A DNA stretch of 64,000 bases from Acidipropionibacterium timonense (GCF_900605005.1 NZ_LR027558.1:2505608-2569607); one strand, 5' to 3'; numbered from the stretch's first letter, positions 16,728 to 29,380 are shown. The notes: generated from the letters alone by a model not told the origin. Program-made: numbers and translations.

Positions 16728-17399
16728 TCAGCGGTCGTCGACGATGATGACGTGCAGCTGACGCGGCCCGTGCACGCCGTTCACCCTCGACAACTCGATG
16801 TCGCTGGTGGCCGACCCGCCCGAGATCCACGTGAGCGGGTGGCGGTCACGGACCGCCGGCTTGACGAGCTGGACCGCCTGCGGCACGTCCGACACCACCG
16901 AGCTGGCGGTCACCACGCACACATGACGGTCGGGCACCAGGGAGATGGCCCGGCGACCCTGGTCGTCCAGGTGGGTCAGGACGATGGTGCCGGTGTCGGC
17001 CACCCCGCAGGCCGAGGCGGTGACGACGGCGTCGGTCTGGTTGAGGGTCTCCTTGGTGAGGGCCGGGTCGTCGACCCGCACCTCGAGGCCGGCATCGGCG
17101 ATGGCCCTGCGCCACGACTCGTCGAGCCCCTTGGGCACGACGACCGACGACTCGGCCCCCGTCGCCTTGAGGCCCTCGACGATCGCCTGGGGCACGCCAG
17201 CGGCCGACACCCGCACCACGGTGCAGTTGTAGTCGCGCACCTTCTCGACGAAGGTACCCACGACGTCGTCCATGTCGATACCGCCGCCGTAGGTCCAGGT
17301 GATCGGCACGTCGACCGCGGGGTCGCTCTCGGTGATGTCAGCGCTGGCGCGGCGGATCCGGCCGAGGATCTCCTCGCGCGCTGCGGTGTCGTCGAACAT
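16728..17399 (-). CDS. lutC: Lactate utilization protein C
   Basis: A 223-residue LUD-domain protein, the third component of the LutABC iron-sulfur complex that oxidises L-lactate to pyruvate. Visible features are EILGRIRRA at the N-terminus, VVRVSAAGVPQAIVEGL, the ACGVADTGTIVL block near residue 130, and the C-terminal LTWISGGSATSDIEL, which is typical of the LutC/YkgG family. It begins at ATG 17399, which shares one base with the lutB stop (TGATG), so translation is coupled. It is the last gene of lutABC, and a hairpin at 16681-16709 follows. Confidence 0.93.
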   Translation of the reverse strand: MFDDTAAREEILGRIRRASADITESDPAVDVPITWTYGGGIDMDDVVGTFVEKVRDYNCTVVRVSAAGVPQAIVEGLKATGAESSVVVPKGLDESWRRAIADAGLEVRVDDPALTKETLNQTDAVVTASACGVADTGTIVLTHLDDQGRRAISLVPDRHVCVVTASSVVSDVPQAVQLVKPAVRDRHPLTWISGGSATSDIELSRVNGVHGPRQLHVIIVDDR

Positions 17400-18931
17400 C
17401 AGTGGTCCTCCCGATTCTTCTTCCACCAGGTCCGGAAGCTCTGGGCCGGAATCCCCTCGACGTCGCGGTACTTGAGCCAGCGCTCGGCGACCGGCACCGG
17501 GATCGGCCCCAGCGACTTGCCGCGCATGACCTTGCCGGCGAGCTGCGAGCCCTTCTGCACCGTCTCGAAGTGCTTGGCATCGCCCATGACCCAGGCGGCG
17601 GTCTTCATGAGCGCCATCTCTGCGGCCACCTCGTGGTCCTGCGGCACCTTGTCGGCCTTCTCGGCGACGACGACCCGGTTGCGCAGGTGGACGAGGATGT
17701 CGGTGAAGGGGATCTTCACCGGGCAGACGTCGTTGCACGCCCCGCACAGCGAGCAGGCATACGGCAGGCCGCGGTCGACCGGGTCGTCCACGCCACGCAG
17801 CTGCGGGTTGAGCGCGGCACCGATGGGCCCGGGGTACACCGAGCCGTAGGCGTGACCGCCGGTGCGCTCGTAGACCGGGCAGATGTTGAGGCACGAGGCA
17901 CACCGGATGCAGCGCAGCACCTCGCGTCCGAGCTCGTCGGCCAGGACGTCGGTGCGGCCGTTGTCCATGAAGATGACGTGCTGCTCCTGTGGTCCGTCCC
18001 CCTCGGTGACGCCGCTCCACACCGAGTTGTAGGGGTTCATCCGCTCACCGGTGGCCGAGCGCGGCAGCAACTTGAGGAAGACCTCGAGGTCGTCGAAGGT
18101 CGGCAGCACCTTCTCGATGCCGACGATCGACACCAGCGTGTCGGGCAGGGTGAGGCACATGCGGCCGTTGCCCTCGGACTCGACGATGACGAGCGAGCCC
18201 GTCTCGGCGACGACGAAGTTGCCACCCGAGACGCCCATCTCGGCACGCAGGAACTTCTCGCGCAGGTGCAGCCGGGCGGCATTGGTGAGCTCGGGCGGGT
18301 TGTCCGAGATGTCCTCGGGGGCCGGACGCCCGTAGTTCTTCATCTCGCGCAGGAAGATCTCGCGCACCTGGGAGCGGTTGCGGTGGATGGCCGGCACGAC
18401 GATGTGGGAGGGCCGGTCGTGTCCGAGCTGGACGATGAGCTCGGCCAGGTCGGTCTCCCAGGCGGCGATCCCCTGCTCCTCGAGGTACTCGTTGAGGTCG
18501 GTCTCCTGGGTGGTGATCGACTTGATCTTGACGACCTCGTCGACCCCCTTGTCCTTGGCCACCTGGGCGACGATCCGGTTGGCCTCCTCGGCGTTGCGAG
18601 CCCAGTGGACGTGGACCCCGTTGGCCTCGAGGTTCTTCTCGGCCTCGAGCAGGTAGTGGTCGAGGTGGCGTCCGACGCGGTCCTTGATGGACTTGGCCGC
18701 GACCCGCAGGTCCTCCCAGTCGGGTGACTCGGAGACGCGCAGGGCGCGCTTGTTGCGGATCGTCGTCGTGGCGTTGCGCATGTTCTTGCGCTGCACGCCG
18801 ATCTCCAGCTCGGTCCTGGCGGCCTTGGAGAACTTCGGCATGCCCAGGAAGGTCCCGGGATGGTCGGGGGCCGGGGTGAGCCGGGCGACGCCGTGGTTGC
18901 CCTCGGTGACCAGACGCAGTTCGGTACCCAT
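17399..18931 (-). CDS. lutB: Lactate utilization iron-sulfur protein B
   Basis: A 510-residue protein combining an N-terminal LUD domain (HVHWARNAEEANRIV, VVKIKSITTQETDLNEYLEEQGI, MGVSGGNFVVAETGSLVIVESEGNGR) with a C-terminal ferredoxin-type domain. Its two clusters are CIRCASCLNICPVYERTGG and CSLCGACNDVCPVKIP (about residues 330-410), and a family tail follows. It carries electrons from lactate toward the quinone pool. Start ATG 18931 has GGAGGAC upstream. A frame open to 19153 lies in lutA. It sits 2 bp from lutA. Confidence 0.95.
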   Translation of the reverse strand: MGTELRLVTEGNHGVARLTPAPDHPGTFLGMPKFSKAARTELEIGVQRKNMRNATTTIRNKRALRVSESPDWEDLRVAAKSIKDRVGRHLDHYLLEAEKNLEANGVHVHWARNAEEANRIVAQVAKDKGVDEVVKIKSITTQETDLNEYLEEQGIAAWETDLAELIVQLGHDRPSHIVVPAIHRNRSQVREIFLREMKNYGRPAPEDISDNPPELTNAARLHLREKFLRAEMGVSGGNFVVAETGSLVIVESEGNGRMCLTLPDTLVSIVGIEKVLPTFDDLEVFLKLLPRSATGERMNPYNSVWSGVTEGDGPQEQHVIFMDNGRTDVLADELGREVLRCIRCASCLNICPVYERTGGHAYGSVYPGPIGAALNPQLRGVDDPVDRGLPYACSLCGACNDVCPVKIPFTDILVHLRNRVVVAEKADKVPQDHEVAAEMALMKTAAWVMGDAKHFETVQKGSQLAGKVMRGKSLGPIPVPVAERWLKYRDVEGIPAQSFRTWWKKNREDH

Positions 18932-18933
18932 GG

Positions 18934-19725
18934 TCAGTCCTCCTCCGTGCTCGCCAGGATCTCGGCCAGGTGGATGGCCTTGACCCCGGAGTTCTGGCGG
19001 GACAGCACCCCGCCGATGTTCAACAGACACGAGTTGTCGCCTGCGACGACGTACTCGGCCCCGGTCTCGCGGACGTGACGGGCCTTGTCGGCGGCCATCG
19101 CGGCGCTCGTGTCGGAGTTCTTCACGCTGAAGGTGCCGCCGAAACCGCAGCACTGGTCGTCATTGGGCAGGTCGACGAGGGTCATCCCGCGCACATTGCG
19201 CAGGAGCTCGTAGGGCTTGTCACCCAGGCGCAGGAAGCGTCGTCCGTGGCACGACGGGTGGTACGTGACGGTGTGCGGGAAGTAGGCGCCGACGTCGGTC
19301 ACCCCCAGGACGTCGACGAGGAACTCGGGGACGTCGAAGGTGCGCTTGCTCGTGTGCTCGACCTCGCGGGCCAGTCCGGTGTCGCCGGAGTGCTTGGCGA
19401 GCATGGGGTGCTGGTCGCGGACGGCGGCCGTGCAGGAGCCCGAGGGGGACACGATGTAGTCGTAGTCACCGAAGGCCTTGACGTACTGTCGCACGGTCGG
19501 CACCGACTCGTCGAAGTAGCCGGTGTTCGTCGTGATCTGGGCGCAGCAGGTCTGCTCGCGCGGGAACTCGACGGTGCAGCCGAGCCTCTCGAGCAGGGAG
19601 ACGACGGCCTTGCCGGTCTGGGGGAACATGACGTCGTTGATGCACGTGATGAACAGTGCGACGGTGAGCCCCTCGCCCGGTCGGCCGACGGGGCGGCTGG
19701 CCTGTGGAGTGGTCGTGGTGGTCAT
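18934..19725 (-). CDS. lutA: Lactate utilization protein A, heterodisulfide reductase-like
   Basis: A 263-residue protein with two cysteine-rich CCG domains of the heterodisulfide reductase B/GlpC type. The first has REQTCCAQITTNTGYF and SGSCTAAVR, and the second has YHPSCHGRRFLRL and DQCCGFGGTFSVKN. These coordinate non-cubane iron-sulfur clusters and, in LutABC, supply the lactate-oxidising chemistry with LutB and LutC. I start at ATG 19725 (GGAGGTGCC eight bases upstream). An in-frame ATG seven codons earlier lacks spacing. The lactate permease gene lies upstream on the same strand, 87 bp away. Confidence 0.94.
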   Translation of the reverse strand: MTTTTTPQASRPVGRPGEGLTVALFITCINDVMFPQTGKAVVSLLERLGCTVEFPREQTCCAQITTNTGYFDESVPTVRQYVKAFGDYDYIVSPSGSCTAAVRDQHPMLAKHSGDTGLAREVEHTSKRTFDVPEFLVDVLGVTDVGAYFPHTVTYHPSCHGRRFLRLGDKPYELLRNVRGMTLVDLPNDDQCCGFGGTFSVKNSDTSAAMAADKARHVRETGAEYVVAGDNSCLLNIGGVLSRQNSGVKAIHLAEILASTEED

Positions 19726-19812
19726 GGATGGCACCTCCTGGTGCATGGGTTGGGGCCGATGGTAATCGGGTGGGCGGTGCGGGATCGACCGGGGCGATCG
19801 GTTCGCCGCAGG

Positions 19813-21501
19813 TCAGGGCACCATCCAGCCGAGGACGGGGGTGGACATGAGGCCGACGACGATGCACATGAGGACGAGGAGGATGAGCGAGTAGCCGAAG
19901 ACCTTGCGCAGGATGACCGACTCGCCCCCGGCCAGGCCGATGGCCGTGGCCGCGACGGTGAGGGACTGCGGCGAGATCATCTTGCCGACGACGCCGCCGG
20001 CCGCCCCGGCGCCCACGAGCAGGTGCTTGACCCCCTCGACACCCAGATGGGACCCGGCGCCGATCTGGTCACCGACGCTGGCCTGCAACTGCGAGAAGAG
20101 GATGTTGGCAGAGGTGTCCGACCCGGTGACGTAGGTGCCGATCCAGCCGAGCACGGGTGCCAGGAACGGGTAGACGGCGCCGGCACCGGCGATGAAGAGG
20201 CCGAGGGCGAGGGTCTGGCCCGAGTCACCCATGACGTAGGCCAGGGCGACGACCATGCCGATCGTCAGGGCGGAGAACTTCATCTTCTTGGCGTTGACCC
20301 ACAGCTCCTTGAGGATGTCGCCGAAGGGCACCTTGTAGATGAGGCCCACCGCGATGGCGACGATGGCCAGGAGGAATCCGGGCTGGGACAGCCAGGGCCA
20401 GGTGTAGAACTGGTGGCTCGCCGGCTTGCCGGAGGCGCTGAGCAGGCTGGCCAGACCGGGCCAGGCCATCTTGACGTCGGCCTTGGCCAGGGTCGCCTTG
20501 ACCGCCGGGACGGCCGCGATCGAGAAGACGGCGATGACGAGGATGTACGGCACGAGGGCCATGACGATGCGTCCGCCGGTGAGACCGGAGGTGTTGGGTG
20601 CCTCGGCGACGACGGGCTCGGTCTCGATGGACTCGTCCATGGGGATGCCGATGCGCTGGGCCGCCTCGCGTCCACCCTTGGGCTTCCACACCTTGAGGAA
20701 GGCCATGGCCAGGACGACGCTGACGACGGCGGCGAAGATCTCGGTGAGGTTGTAGACGGCGGTTCCGCCGACGATGACCTTGGTGACGCCGAAGACGACG
20801 CCGACGAAGAGACCGAACGGCCAGCACTCCTTGACGCCCTTGCGACCGTCCATGATCGCCAGCATGAGGAAGGGCACGACGAGGCAGAGCACACCACACA
20901 CCCGTGCGGTGATCGGGGCGACGTCGAGGACGCCCAGGCCGGAGGTCTTGGCGGCCATGAGCACCGGCAGACCGACGGCACCGAAGGCCACCGGGACGGT
21001 GTTGGCGACGAGGGCGGTGACGGCTCCGCGAAGCTTGCCGAAGCCGATGGCGATGAGCATGGCCGCGGCGATGGCGACCGGGGCGCCGAACCCGGCCAGG
21101 GCCTCGAGCAGTCCGCCGAAGCAGAAGGCGATGAGGATGCCCAGGACGCGCGGGTCGTCGCTGATGAGGAAGAAGGTGCGCCGCAGGTCGTCGAAGCGAC
21201 CCGAGATGACGGTCACCTGGTACATCCAGATCGCCGACAGGAGGATCCAGACGATGGGGAACAGACCGTAGAGGAAGCCCTGGACGCTCGTCGACAGAGC
21301 CATGAGGACGGGCATCTTGAACGCCGTGATGGCGACCACGAGGGCCACCGCCCAGGAGAAGATGCCCGCCCAGTGGGCCTTCCACCGCAGGGCGCCGAGG
21401 GTGATGAGCATGGCGAGGATGGGTAGCAGTGCGACCAGGGCGGACAGCCACTGGTGGCCCAGGGGGTTGGTGTCAGGCCGGAAGGCCTCGAGCAGAACCA
21501 T
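19813..21501 (-). CDS. lctP: L-lactate permease
   Basis: A 562-residue LctP-family lactate:proton symporter with about 13-14 helices. Typical blocks are visible: ALRWKAHWAGIFSW, PIVWILLSAIWMYQVTVISGRFDDLR, CFGGLLEALAGFGAPVAIAAAMLIAIGF, and the C-terminal GWIGTYVTGSDTSANILFSQLQ with GAAGGVVGKMISPQSLTVAATA. It is the first gene of the lactate module on this strand (lctP, lutA, lutB, lutC) and diverges from a FadR-type regulator. Two TTGGTC-type operators in the 296-bp gap would control both. Start ATG 21501. Confidence 0.95.
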   Translation of the reverse strand: MVLLEAFRPDTNPLGHQWLSALVALLPILAMLITLGALRWKAHWAGIFSWAVALVVAITAFKMPVLMALSTSVQGFLYGLFPIVWILLSAIWMYQVTVISGRFDDLRRTFFLISDDPRVLGILIAFCFGGLLEALAGFGAPVAIAAAMLIAIGFGKLRGAVTALVANTVPVAFGAVGLPVLMAAKTSGLGVLDVAPITARVCGVLCLVVPFLMLAIMDGRKGVKECWPFGLFVGVVFGVTKVIVGGTAVYNLTEIFAAVVSVVLAMAFLKVWKPKGGREAAQRIGIPMDESIETEPVVAEAPNTSGLTGGRIVMALVPYILVIAVFSIAAVPAVKATLAKADVKMAWPGLASLLSASGKPASHQFYTWPWLSQPGFLLAIVAIAVGLIYKVPFGDILKELWVNAKKMKFSALTIGMVVALAYVMGDSGQTLALGLFIAGAGAVYPFLAPVLGWIGTYVTGSDTSANILFSQLQASVGDQIGAGSHLGVEGVKHLLVGAGAAGGVVGKMISPQSLTVAATAIGLAGGESVILRKVFGYSLILLVLMCIVVGLMSTPVLGWMVP

Positions 21502-21584
21502 TGGGACTCCGTCGTTCCATCAGTTGTCAATGTGGGGGAGGTCACGCCGCCACCGACAGCCGTCGCACATGGACGCCTGCAGTT

Positions 21585-21597
21585 TTGGTCCGACCAA
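21585..21597. promoter_or_regulatory. LldR-type operator 1
   Basis: TTGGTCCGACCAA is a near-perfect dyad of the TGGTnnnACCA class bound by FadR-family lactate regulators. It lies 84 bp upstream of lctP in the gap shared with the regulator gene. Confidence 0.7.
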
Positions 21598-21637
21598 TGG
21601 GATCACAGTAAGTCAGGTGCCGGACGGCGTCAAGAAC

Positions 21638-21651
21638 TTGGTCCGACCCAA
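21638..21651. promoter_or_regulatory. LldR-type operator 2
   Basis: TTGGTCCGACCCAA repeats operator 1 with one extra base, 53 bp away (about five helical turns). That spacing would allow looping by a dimeric regulator. AATATTCTT follows, an AT-rich stretch suited to a promoter for the regulator gene. Confidence 0.65.
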
Positions 21652-21797
21652 TATTCTTCGGCGTGTCGCGCGAGTCGTGGTGGCCGAGGCGCCGACGCCG
21701 TCCGTGAGGCCGCCCCGTGCGCGTTCCCGGGCCCGGTGTGCGCTCGAGGGTGGCTCGGGGCGACAATGGCTCAAACCCCGTCGACCAAGGACCCACG

Positions 21798-22520
21798 ATG
21801 AGCGACGAAGCCCGCGAGACCCCCGACCCCGCCCGTCTCGGCGGATTCGGCGTCGCCCTGAGCCACATCGACGCCGAGATCCTCTCCGGCAGGTTGACGA
21901 ACGGGCAGCGCCTGCCACCCGAGCGCGAGCTGGCCACCCAGCTCGGGGTGAGTCGAGGGGCGGTGCGCGAGGCGATCCGTGTGCTCCAGGCCCAGGGGAT
22001 CCTCGTCTCGGAGACCGGGCGCGGCAATGGCACCCGTGTCGAGTCGACGCCGTCCAACGCCATCGGCCACATCCTGCGGCTCCAGCTCGCCCTCGACATG
22101 GTGTCCTTCGCCGATCTCACCGAGACCCGCGTCGCCCTGGAGAAGGCAGCCGTCGCGTCGGCGGCGAGGATCCAGCACGAGGAGGCACTGCAGCGGGCCG
22201 AGGCCACCCTCGGACGGATGCACGACGTCGCCGCACCCGACCCCTTCAACGAACTCGACACCGCCTTCCACGTCGCCCTGGCCGAGGCCGGCGACAACCA
22301 CCTCATGAGCGACCTCACCGTGGCGATCCGCCGGGCCGTCCACACGCCGATCCGCAAGGCCGAGCACGCCCTGGCCGACTGGGCCGGGTTCCGCGACGTC
22401 CTCGTCGCCGATCACGTGGCCATGCTCGCGGCGGTCCGAGCCGGGGACGAGGACCTCGCCGCGGCCCGGACCGAGGCGCACATCCGCTCGGCCTACGCGA
22501 CGCTGCTCGGGCAGGGTTGA
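21798..22520 (+). CDS. lldR: FadR-type GntR regulator, probable lactate regulator
   Basis: A 240-residue regulator. The N-terminal GntR winged helix (IDAEILSGRLTNGQRLPPERELATQLGVSRGAVREAIRVLQAQGIL, about residues 24-68) is followed by an all-helical FCD ligand domain. Its metal-binding residues are visible in LDTAFHVALAEAGDN and ADHVAMLAAV. Start ATG 21798 follows AAGGA. It diverges from the lactate permease and lut genes, with two TTGGTC dyads between, so control by lactate is the natural reading. The symbol rests on context as much as on sequence. Confidence 0.82.
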   Translation: MSDEARETPDPARLGGFGVALSHIDAEILSGRLTNGQRLPPERELATQLGVSRGAVREAIRVLQAQGILVSETGRGNGTRVESTPSNAIGHILRLQLALDMVSFADLTETRVALEKAAVASAARIQHEEALQRAEATLGRMHDVAAPDPFNELDTAFHVALAEAGDNHLMSDLTVAIRRAVHTPIRKAEHALADWAGFRDVLVADHVAMLAAVRAGDEDLAAARTEAHIRSAYATLLGQG

Positions 22521-22715
22521 CGCCGGGTTCGCGTCACGTCCCGGAGCATCGTTCCGCGGCTCGCACGCGAGGCGCGGTCGGTCGGACGGTCTTCGGAGTG
22601 GGGGTCTGCGGCCTCGGGGCCAAGCGGCTCAGGGTCTCCGGCCAGGGCCGCCGGCTCGGGGCTCCGGTCTCCGAGAGTCACTGCGCCCCGGAAGGCGCCA
22701 TCGCCCCGGCGTCCG

Positions 22716-22842
22716 GAACCCACTTTGCGCCATGACCTGCACCTCGCGCCCGAAACCACCACCCGGCCGGCAAACACCACCCGGCCGACGCCGAACCCAC
22801 CTTGCTCCATGACCTGCACCTTGCGCCCGAAGCCACCACCCC
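22716..22842. repeat. Two 49-bp direct repeats, 77-bp period
   Basis: Copies at 22716-22764 and 22793-22842 begin GAACCCAC, then TTGC.CCATGACCTGCACC, then GCGCCCGAA.CCACCACCC, and differ at only a few positions. A degenerate third start (GAACCCACC) lies near 22855. They do not share a reading frame, which argues against a protein-coding repeat. Confidence 0.75.
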
Positions 22843-22962
22843 ACCCTCCCTCGAACCCACCAAGCGCCAGAACACCCACCCTGCTCCTGAAATACAGGGA
22901 GCAACGTGCATCTTCTGGCGCTCAGTGACGAGGCAGCCGGGCGGGCCGGTCACTTCCGGAGC

Positions 22963-23146
22963 AAGGTCGGCCCAGCAGCGAAACGATGCCGGCTCAGCAG
23001 CGAAACGGTGTCGGCCCAGCAGCGGAGCAGAGTGCCGGCCCAGCAGCGGAGCAGAGTGCCGGCCCAGCAGCGGAGCAGAGTGCCGGCCCAGCAGGGAAAC
23101 GGGGTGCCGGCCCAGCAGGGAAACGGTGTCAACCCGGCAGCGGAGC
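22963..23146. repeat. Minisatellite, eight units of 22-24 bp
   Basis: Contiguous units of the type TGCCGGCCCAGCAGCGGAGC. Two successive 24-bp units are identical, and the flanking units vary between GCGGAGC and GGGAAAC endings. Uniform units with no spacers make this a variable-number tandem repeat and not a CRISPR array. It is a likely strain-typing locus. Confidence 0.8.
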
Positions 23147-23207
23147 AGCCTGCCCGCCGACGCCCAGCCCGTCCGGCCGCGTCGACGACGCCCCCGCCCT
23201 CCTGGCC

Positions 23208-23570
23208 TCAGCCCTCCTGCTTGTCCAGCCCCGCCTTGTCCAGCCCCGCCTTGTCCAGCTCCGCCTTGTCGAGCTCCGCCTGGAGACGCTCGAGCTTGGC
23301 CGTCATCTCCCCGGTCCGACCGGGCCGGATGTCGGCCTTGAGCACCAGGGACACCCGGGTCCCGTACTCCCCGACCGCCTCGGTGGCGCGCTTGACGACG
23401 TCCATGACCTCGTCCCAGGAACCCTCGATCTCGGTGAACATCGAGTTGGTGCGGTTGGGCAGGCCGGACTCACGGACGATCCGGACGGCGGCGGCGACGG
23501 CGTCGGCCACGCCACCGTCCTCCCGGGAGGCGCGACCACCACTGGGGACAAGACTGAAGGCAACGATCAT
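23208..23570 (-). CDS. YkoF/MTH1187-type thiamine-binding-family protein with repeat tail
   Basis: A 120-residue small protein. Residues 1-95 fit the DUF77/MTH1187-YkoF ferredoxin-like fold: MIVAFSLVPSG at the start, then VRIVRESGLPNRTNSMFTEIEGSWDEVMDVVKRATE and a beta strand ending RVSLVLKADIRPGR. Relatives bind thiamine pyrimidine-like ligands. The last 20 residues are four copies of a pentapeptide (ELDKA/GLDKA), encoded by 15-bp tandem repeats at about 23214-23273. This is an odd coiled-coil-like extension that may vary in length between strains. Start ATG 23570; the upstream extension to 23702 has no support. No thiamine riboswitch was seen. Confidence 0.72.
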   Translation of the reverse strand: MIVAFSLVPSGGRASREDGGVADAVAAAVRIVRESGLPNRTNSMFTEIEGSWDEVMDVVKRATEAVGEYGTRVSLVLKADIRPGRTGEMTAKLERLQAELDKAELDKAGLDKAGLDKQEG

Positions 23571-23852
23571 GGCCCCAGTCTGCCCCGCTCGGGCCCACAG
23601 CGGAGCCCCGGGCCCTCCTGCCCACTCCTCCACGGATCGGCCCGCCGACGCCGCCATCCGGCGGTCCGTTCGCCGTATGAAAATTCGCAACCCTCTCTGC
23701 ACGAAATTGCGCGCGGTCCACCCGCTGATGAACGCCTTGCCAGATGGGTCTACTATCGGCTGTAGTTGACGTCCCGACCCGGCCCCACCCAGTCCGGTCG
23801 GGCAGCGTCGCGCATCCAGGACAGTGACTCGACCAGCAGGGAGAAGTCAGGC

Positions 23853-25634
23853 ATGAGCACGGACACCCCGATCGCCCCCGAAGAAGAGGGCTACTTCATC
23901 AAGGAGCGCCAGGACATCGCCGAGCGGCCCGACCTGTCCAACACGACCGGCCGCGTCTCCCCGGTGCGCAGCCGCCGCCCCCTCTACCTCGACATGATGC
24001 CGCCGTGCAACGCGGGCTGCCCCGCCGGCGAGAACATCCAGGAGTGGCTGCGGCTCATCAAGGCTCACGAGGAGGAGAAGGCCTGGCGCCAGCTCACCTC
24101 CGACAACCCCTTCCCGGCCACCGAGGGTCGCGTCTGCTACCACCCCTGTGAGGTGGCCTGCAACCGGGCCGACCTCGACGGAGCCGTCTCCATCCACTCG
24201 GTCGAGCGCTACCTGGGCGACCTGGCCATCGAGAAGGGTTGGTCGTTCGACAAGCCCACCGAGAAGTCCGGCCACCGCGTCCTCGTCATCGGCGCCGGCC
24301 CCGCCGGACTGTCCGCGGCCTACCACCTGGCGATGCTCGGCCACGAGGTCGAGATCCACGACGCCGGCGACCACGTCGGCGGCATGATGCGCTACGGCAT
24401 CCCCGAGTACCGCCTCCCCCGCGAGGTCCTCGACGCCGAGGTGCAGCGCCTCGTCGATCTGGGCATCAAGATCGTCCTCAACCACCCGGTCCTCGACCTC
24501 GACGAGGAGCGAGCCAAGGGCCGTTTCGACGCCGTCTTCGTCGCCATCGGTGCCCACCTGTCCAAGCGCGTCGACATCCCCACCATGGACGCCGGCCGGA
24601 TGGTCGACGCGGTGAGCTTCCTCCACGACGTGTCCTCCGGCGGCAAGCCGATCATCGGCCGCAAGGTCGCCGTCTACGGTGGCGGCAACACCGCCATGGA
24701 CGCCGCCCGCGTCGCCAAGCGGCTGGGGGCCGAGGAGTCCATCGTCGTCTACCGACGCACCGCCGAGCAGATGCCGGCCAACGCCGAGGAGCGCGAGGAG
24801 GCCGAGCGCGAGGGCGTCCAGATGAACTGGCTGCGCACCATCACCGAGGTCGGCAACGACCTCACCGTCGAGATCATGGAGCTCGACGAGAACGGCCGAC
24901 CGCACGGCACCGGCCGGTTCGAGAAGCTCGAGGCCGACACCGTCATCCTCGCCATCGGCCAGGAGGCCGACACCGGCTTCCTCCACAAGATCCCGGGCAT
25001 GCGCTTCCGCAACGACGTCGTCGACGTCAACCCCTCGACCCTCATGACCGACGTGCCCGGGGTCTTCGCCGGCGGCGACACCGTCCCCTCCGAGCGCACG
25101 GTGACCATCGGCGTCGGACACGGTAAGCGGGCCGCCCGCCAGATCGACCTCTACCTGCGTCGTCAGACCGGGTACCCCGCCGCCCGGCACACCACGGTCG
25201 GCTTCTCCGACCTCAACCTGTGGTACTTCGGCGACCACGAGCGCCGCCACCAGCCCGAGCTCGACCCCACCCAGCGCATCGGGTTCGACGAGGTCGTCGG
25301 CGGCCTGTCCGAGCGCCAGGCCCACTTCGAGGCCGGACGGTGCCTCAGCTGCGGCAACTGCTTCGAGTGCGACGGCTGCTACGGGGCCTGCCCCGAGGAC
25401 GCCATCATCAAGCTCGGCAAGGGCCATCGCTACGAGTTCGACTACGACAAGTGCACCGGCTGCGCCGCGTGCGCCGAGCAGTGCCCGGTGCACGCCATCC
25501 AGATGGTCCCGGAGGAGACCCTCGCCGAGTCGATCCCCGGGTCGGGCAACCCCACGCCGGGATGGGCCGTGAGGCCTGAACCGAGCCCCATCCGCTCCGC
25601 ACGGGCCAAGTTCAAGCCCGCCGTCCAGAACTGA
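23853..25634 (+). CDS. GltD-like NAD(P)H oxidoreductase with four iron-sulfur regions
   Basis: A 593-residue FAD/iron-sulfur protein. The N-terminal domain has CNAGCPAGENIQEW (Cys52, Cys56) and CYHPCEVACNR, as in the small subunit of glutamate synthase. The FAD site is VLVIGAGPAGLSAAYHLA near 145-162 and the NAD(P) site is VAVYGGGNTAMDAARVAKRLG. The C-terminus adds two 4Fe-4S motifs, CLSCGNCFECDGCYGACP and CTGCAACAEQCPVHAI. There is no gltB nearby. Instead the gene is 20 bp before pyruvate:ferredoxin oxidoreductase, so I infer a role as electron exchanger between ferredoxin and NAD(P)H. Start ATG 23853 follows GGGAG. Confidence 0.82.
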   Translation: MSTDTPIAPEEEGYFIKERQDIAERPDLSNTTGRVSPVRSRRPLYLDMMPPCNAGCPAGENIQEWLRLIKAHEEEKAWRQLTSDNPFPATEGRVCYHPCEVACNRADLDGAVSIHSVERYLGDLAIEKGWSFDKPTEKSGHRVLVIGAGPAGLSAAYHLAMLGHEVEIHDAGDHVGGMMRYGIPEYRLPREVLDAEVQRLVDLGIKIVLNHPVLDLDEERAKGRFDAVFVAIGAHLSKRVDIPTMDAGRMVDAVSFLHDVSSGGKPIIGRKVAVYGGGNTAMDAARVAKRLGAEESIVVYRRTAEQMPANAEEREEAEREGVQMNWLRTITEVGNDLTVEIMELDENGRPHGTGRFEKLEADTVILAIGQEADTGFLHKIPGMRFRNDVVDVNPSTLMTDVPGVFAGGDTVPSERTVTIGVGHGKRAARQIDLYLRRQTGYPAARHTTVGFSDLNLWYFGDHERRHQPELDPTQRIGFDEVVGGLSERQAHFEAGRCLSCGNCFECDGCYGACPEDAIIKLGKGHRYEFDYDKCTGCAACAEQCPVHAIQMVPEETLAESIPGSGNPTPGWAVRPEPSPIRSARAKFKPAVQN

Positions 25635-25654
25635 ACGAAGAGACGAGAAGAGTC

Positions 25655-29275
<3,621 letters not shown>

Positions 29276-29380
29276 GCGGTGTGGGGGTCGGACGTCCGGT
29301 CCGGCCCCCACCTCACTGGCCAATCGGCCCAGCAATCACCCACACGTCATCCACGAGCCACACAGAGAGGCCAGAACCCC

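Larger units (their letters stand above)
22521..23207. other. Gene-free repeat region
   Basis: About 690 bp between lldR and the YkoF-like gene contains no convincing coding region. It is occupied by a pair of 49-bp direct repeats (22716-22842) and a 22-24-bp tandem array (22963-23146), joined by short GC-rich sequence. Apparent open frames here translate to octapeptide repeats (GPAAEQSA) and have no ribosome binding sites. Confidence 0.7.

Noticed and set aside
22963-23146. Possible CRISPR array
   Set aside because: Units are contiguous and near-identical with no unique spacers, and no cas genes are present. The same applies to 31435-31560 and 57460-57598.
23571-23852. Thiamine pyrophosphate riboswitch next to the thiamine-binding-family gene
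   Set aside because: No CTGAGA or ACCTGA-type conserved elements are present.
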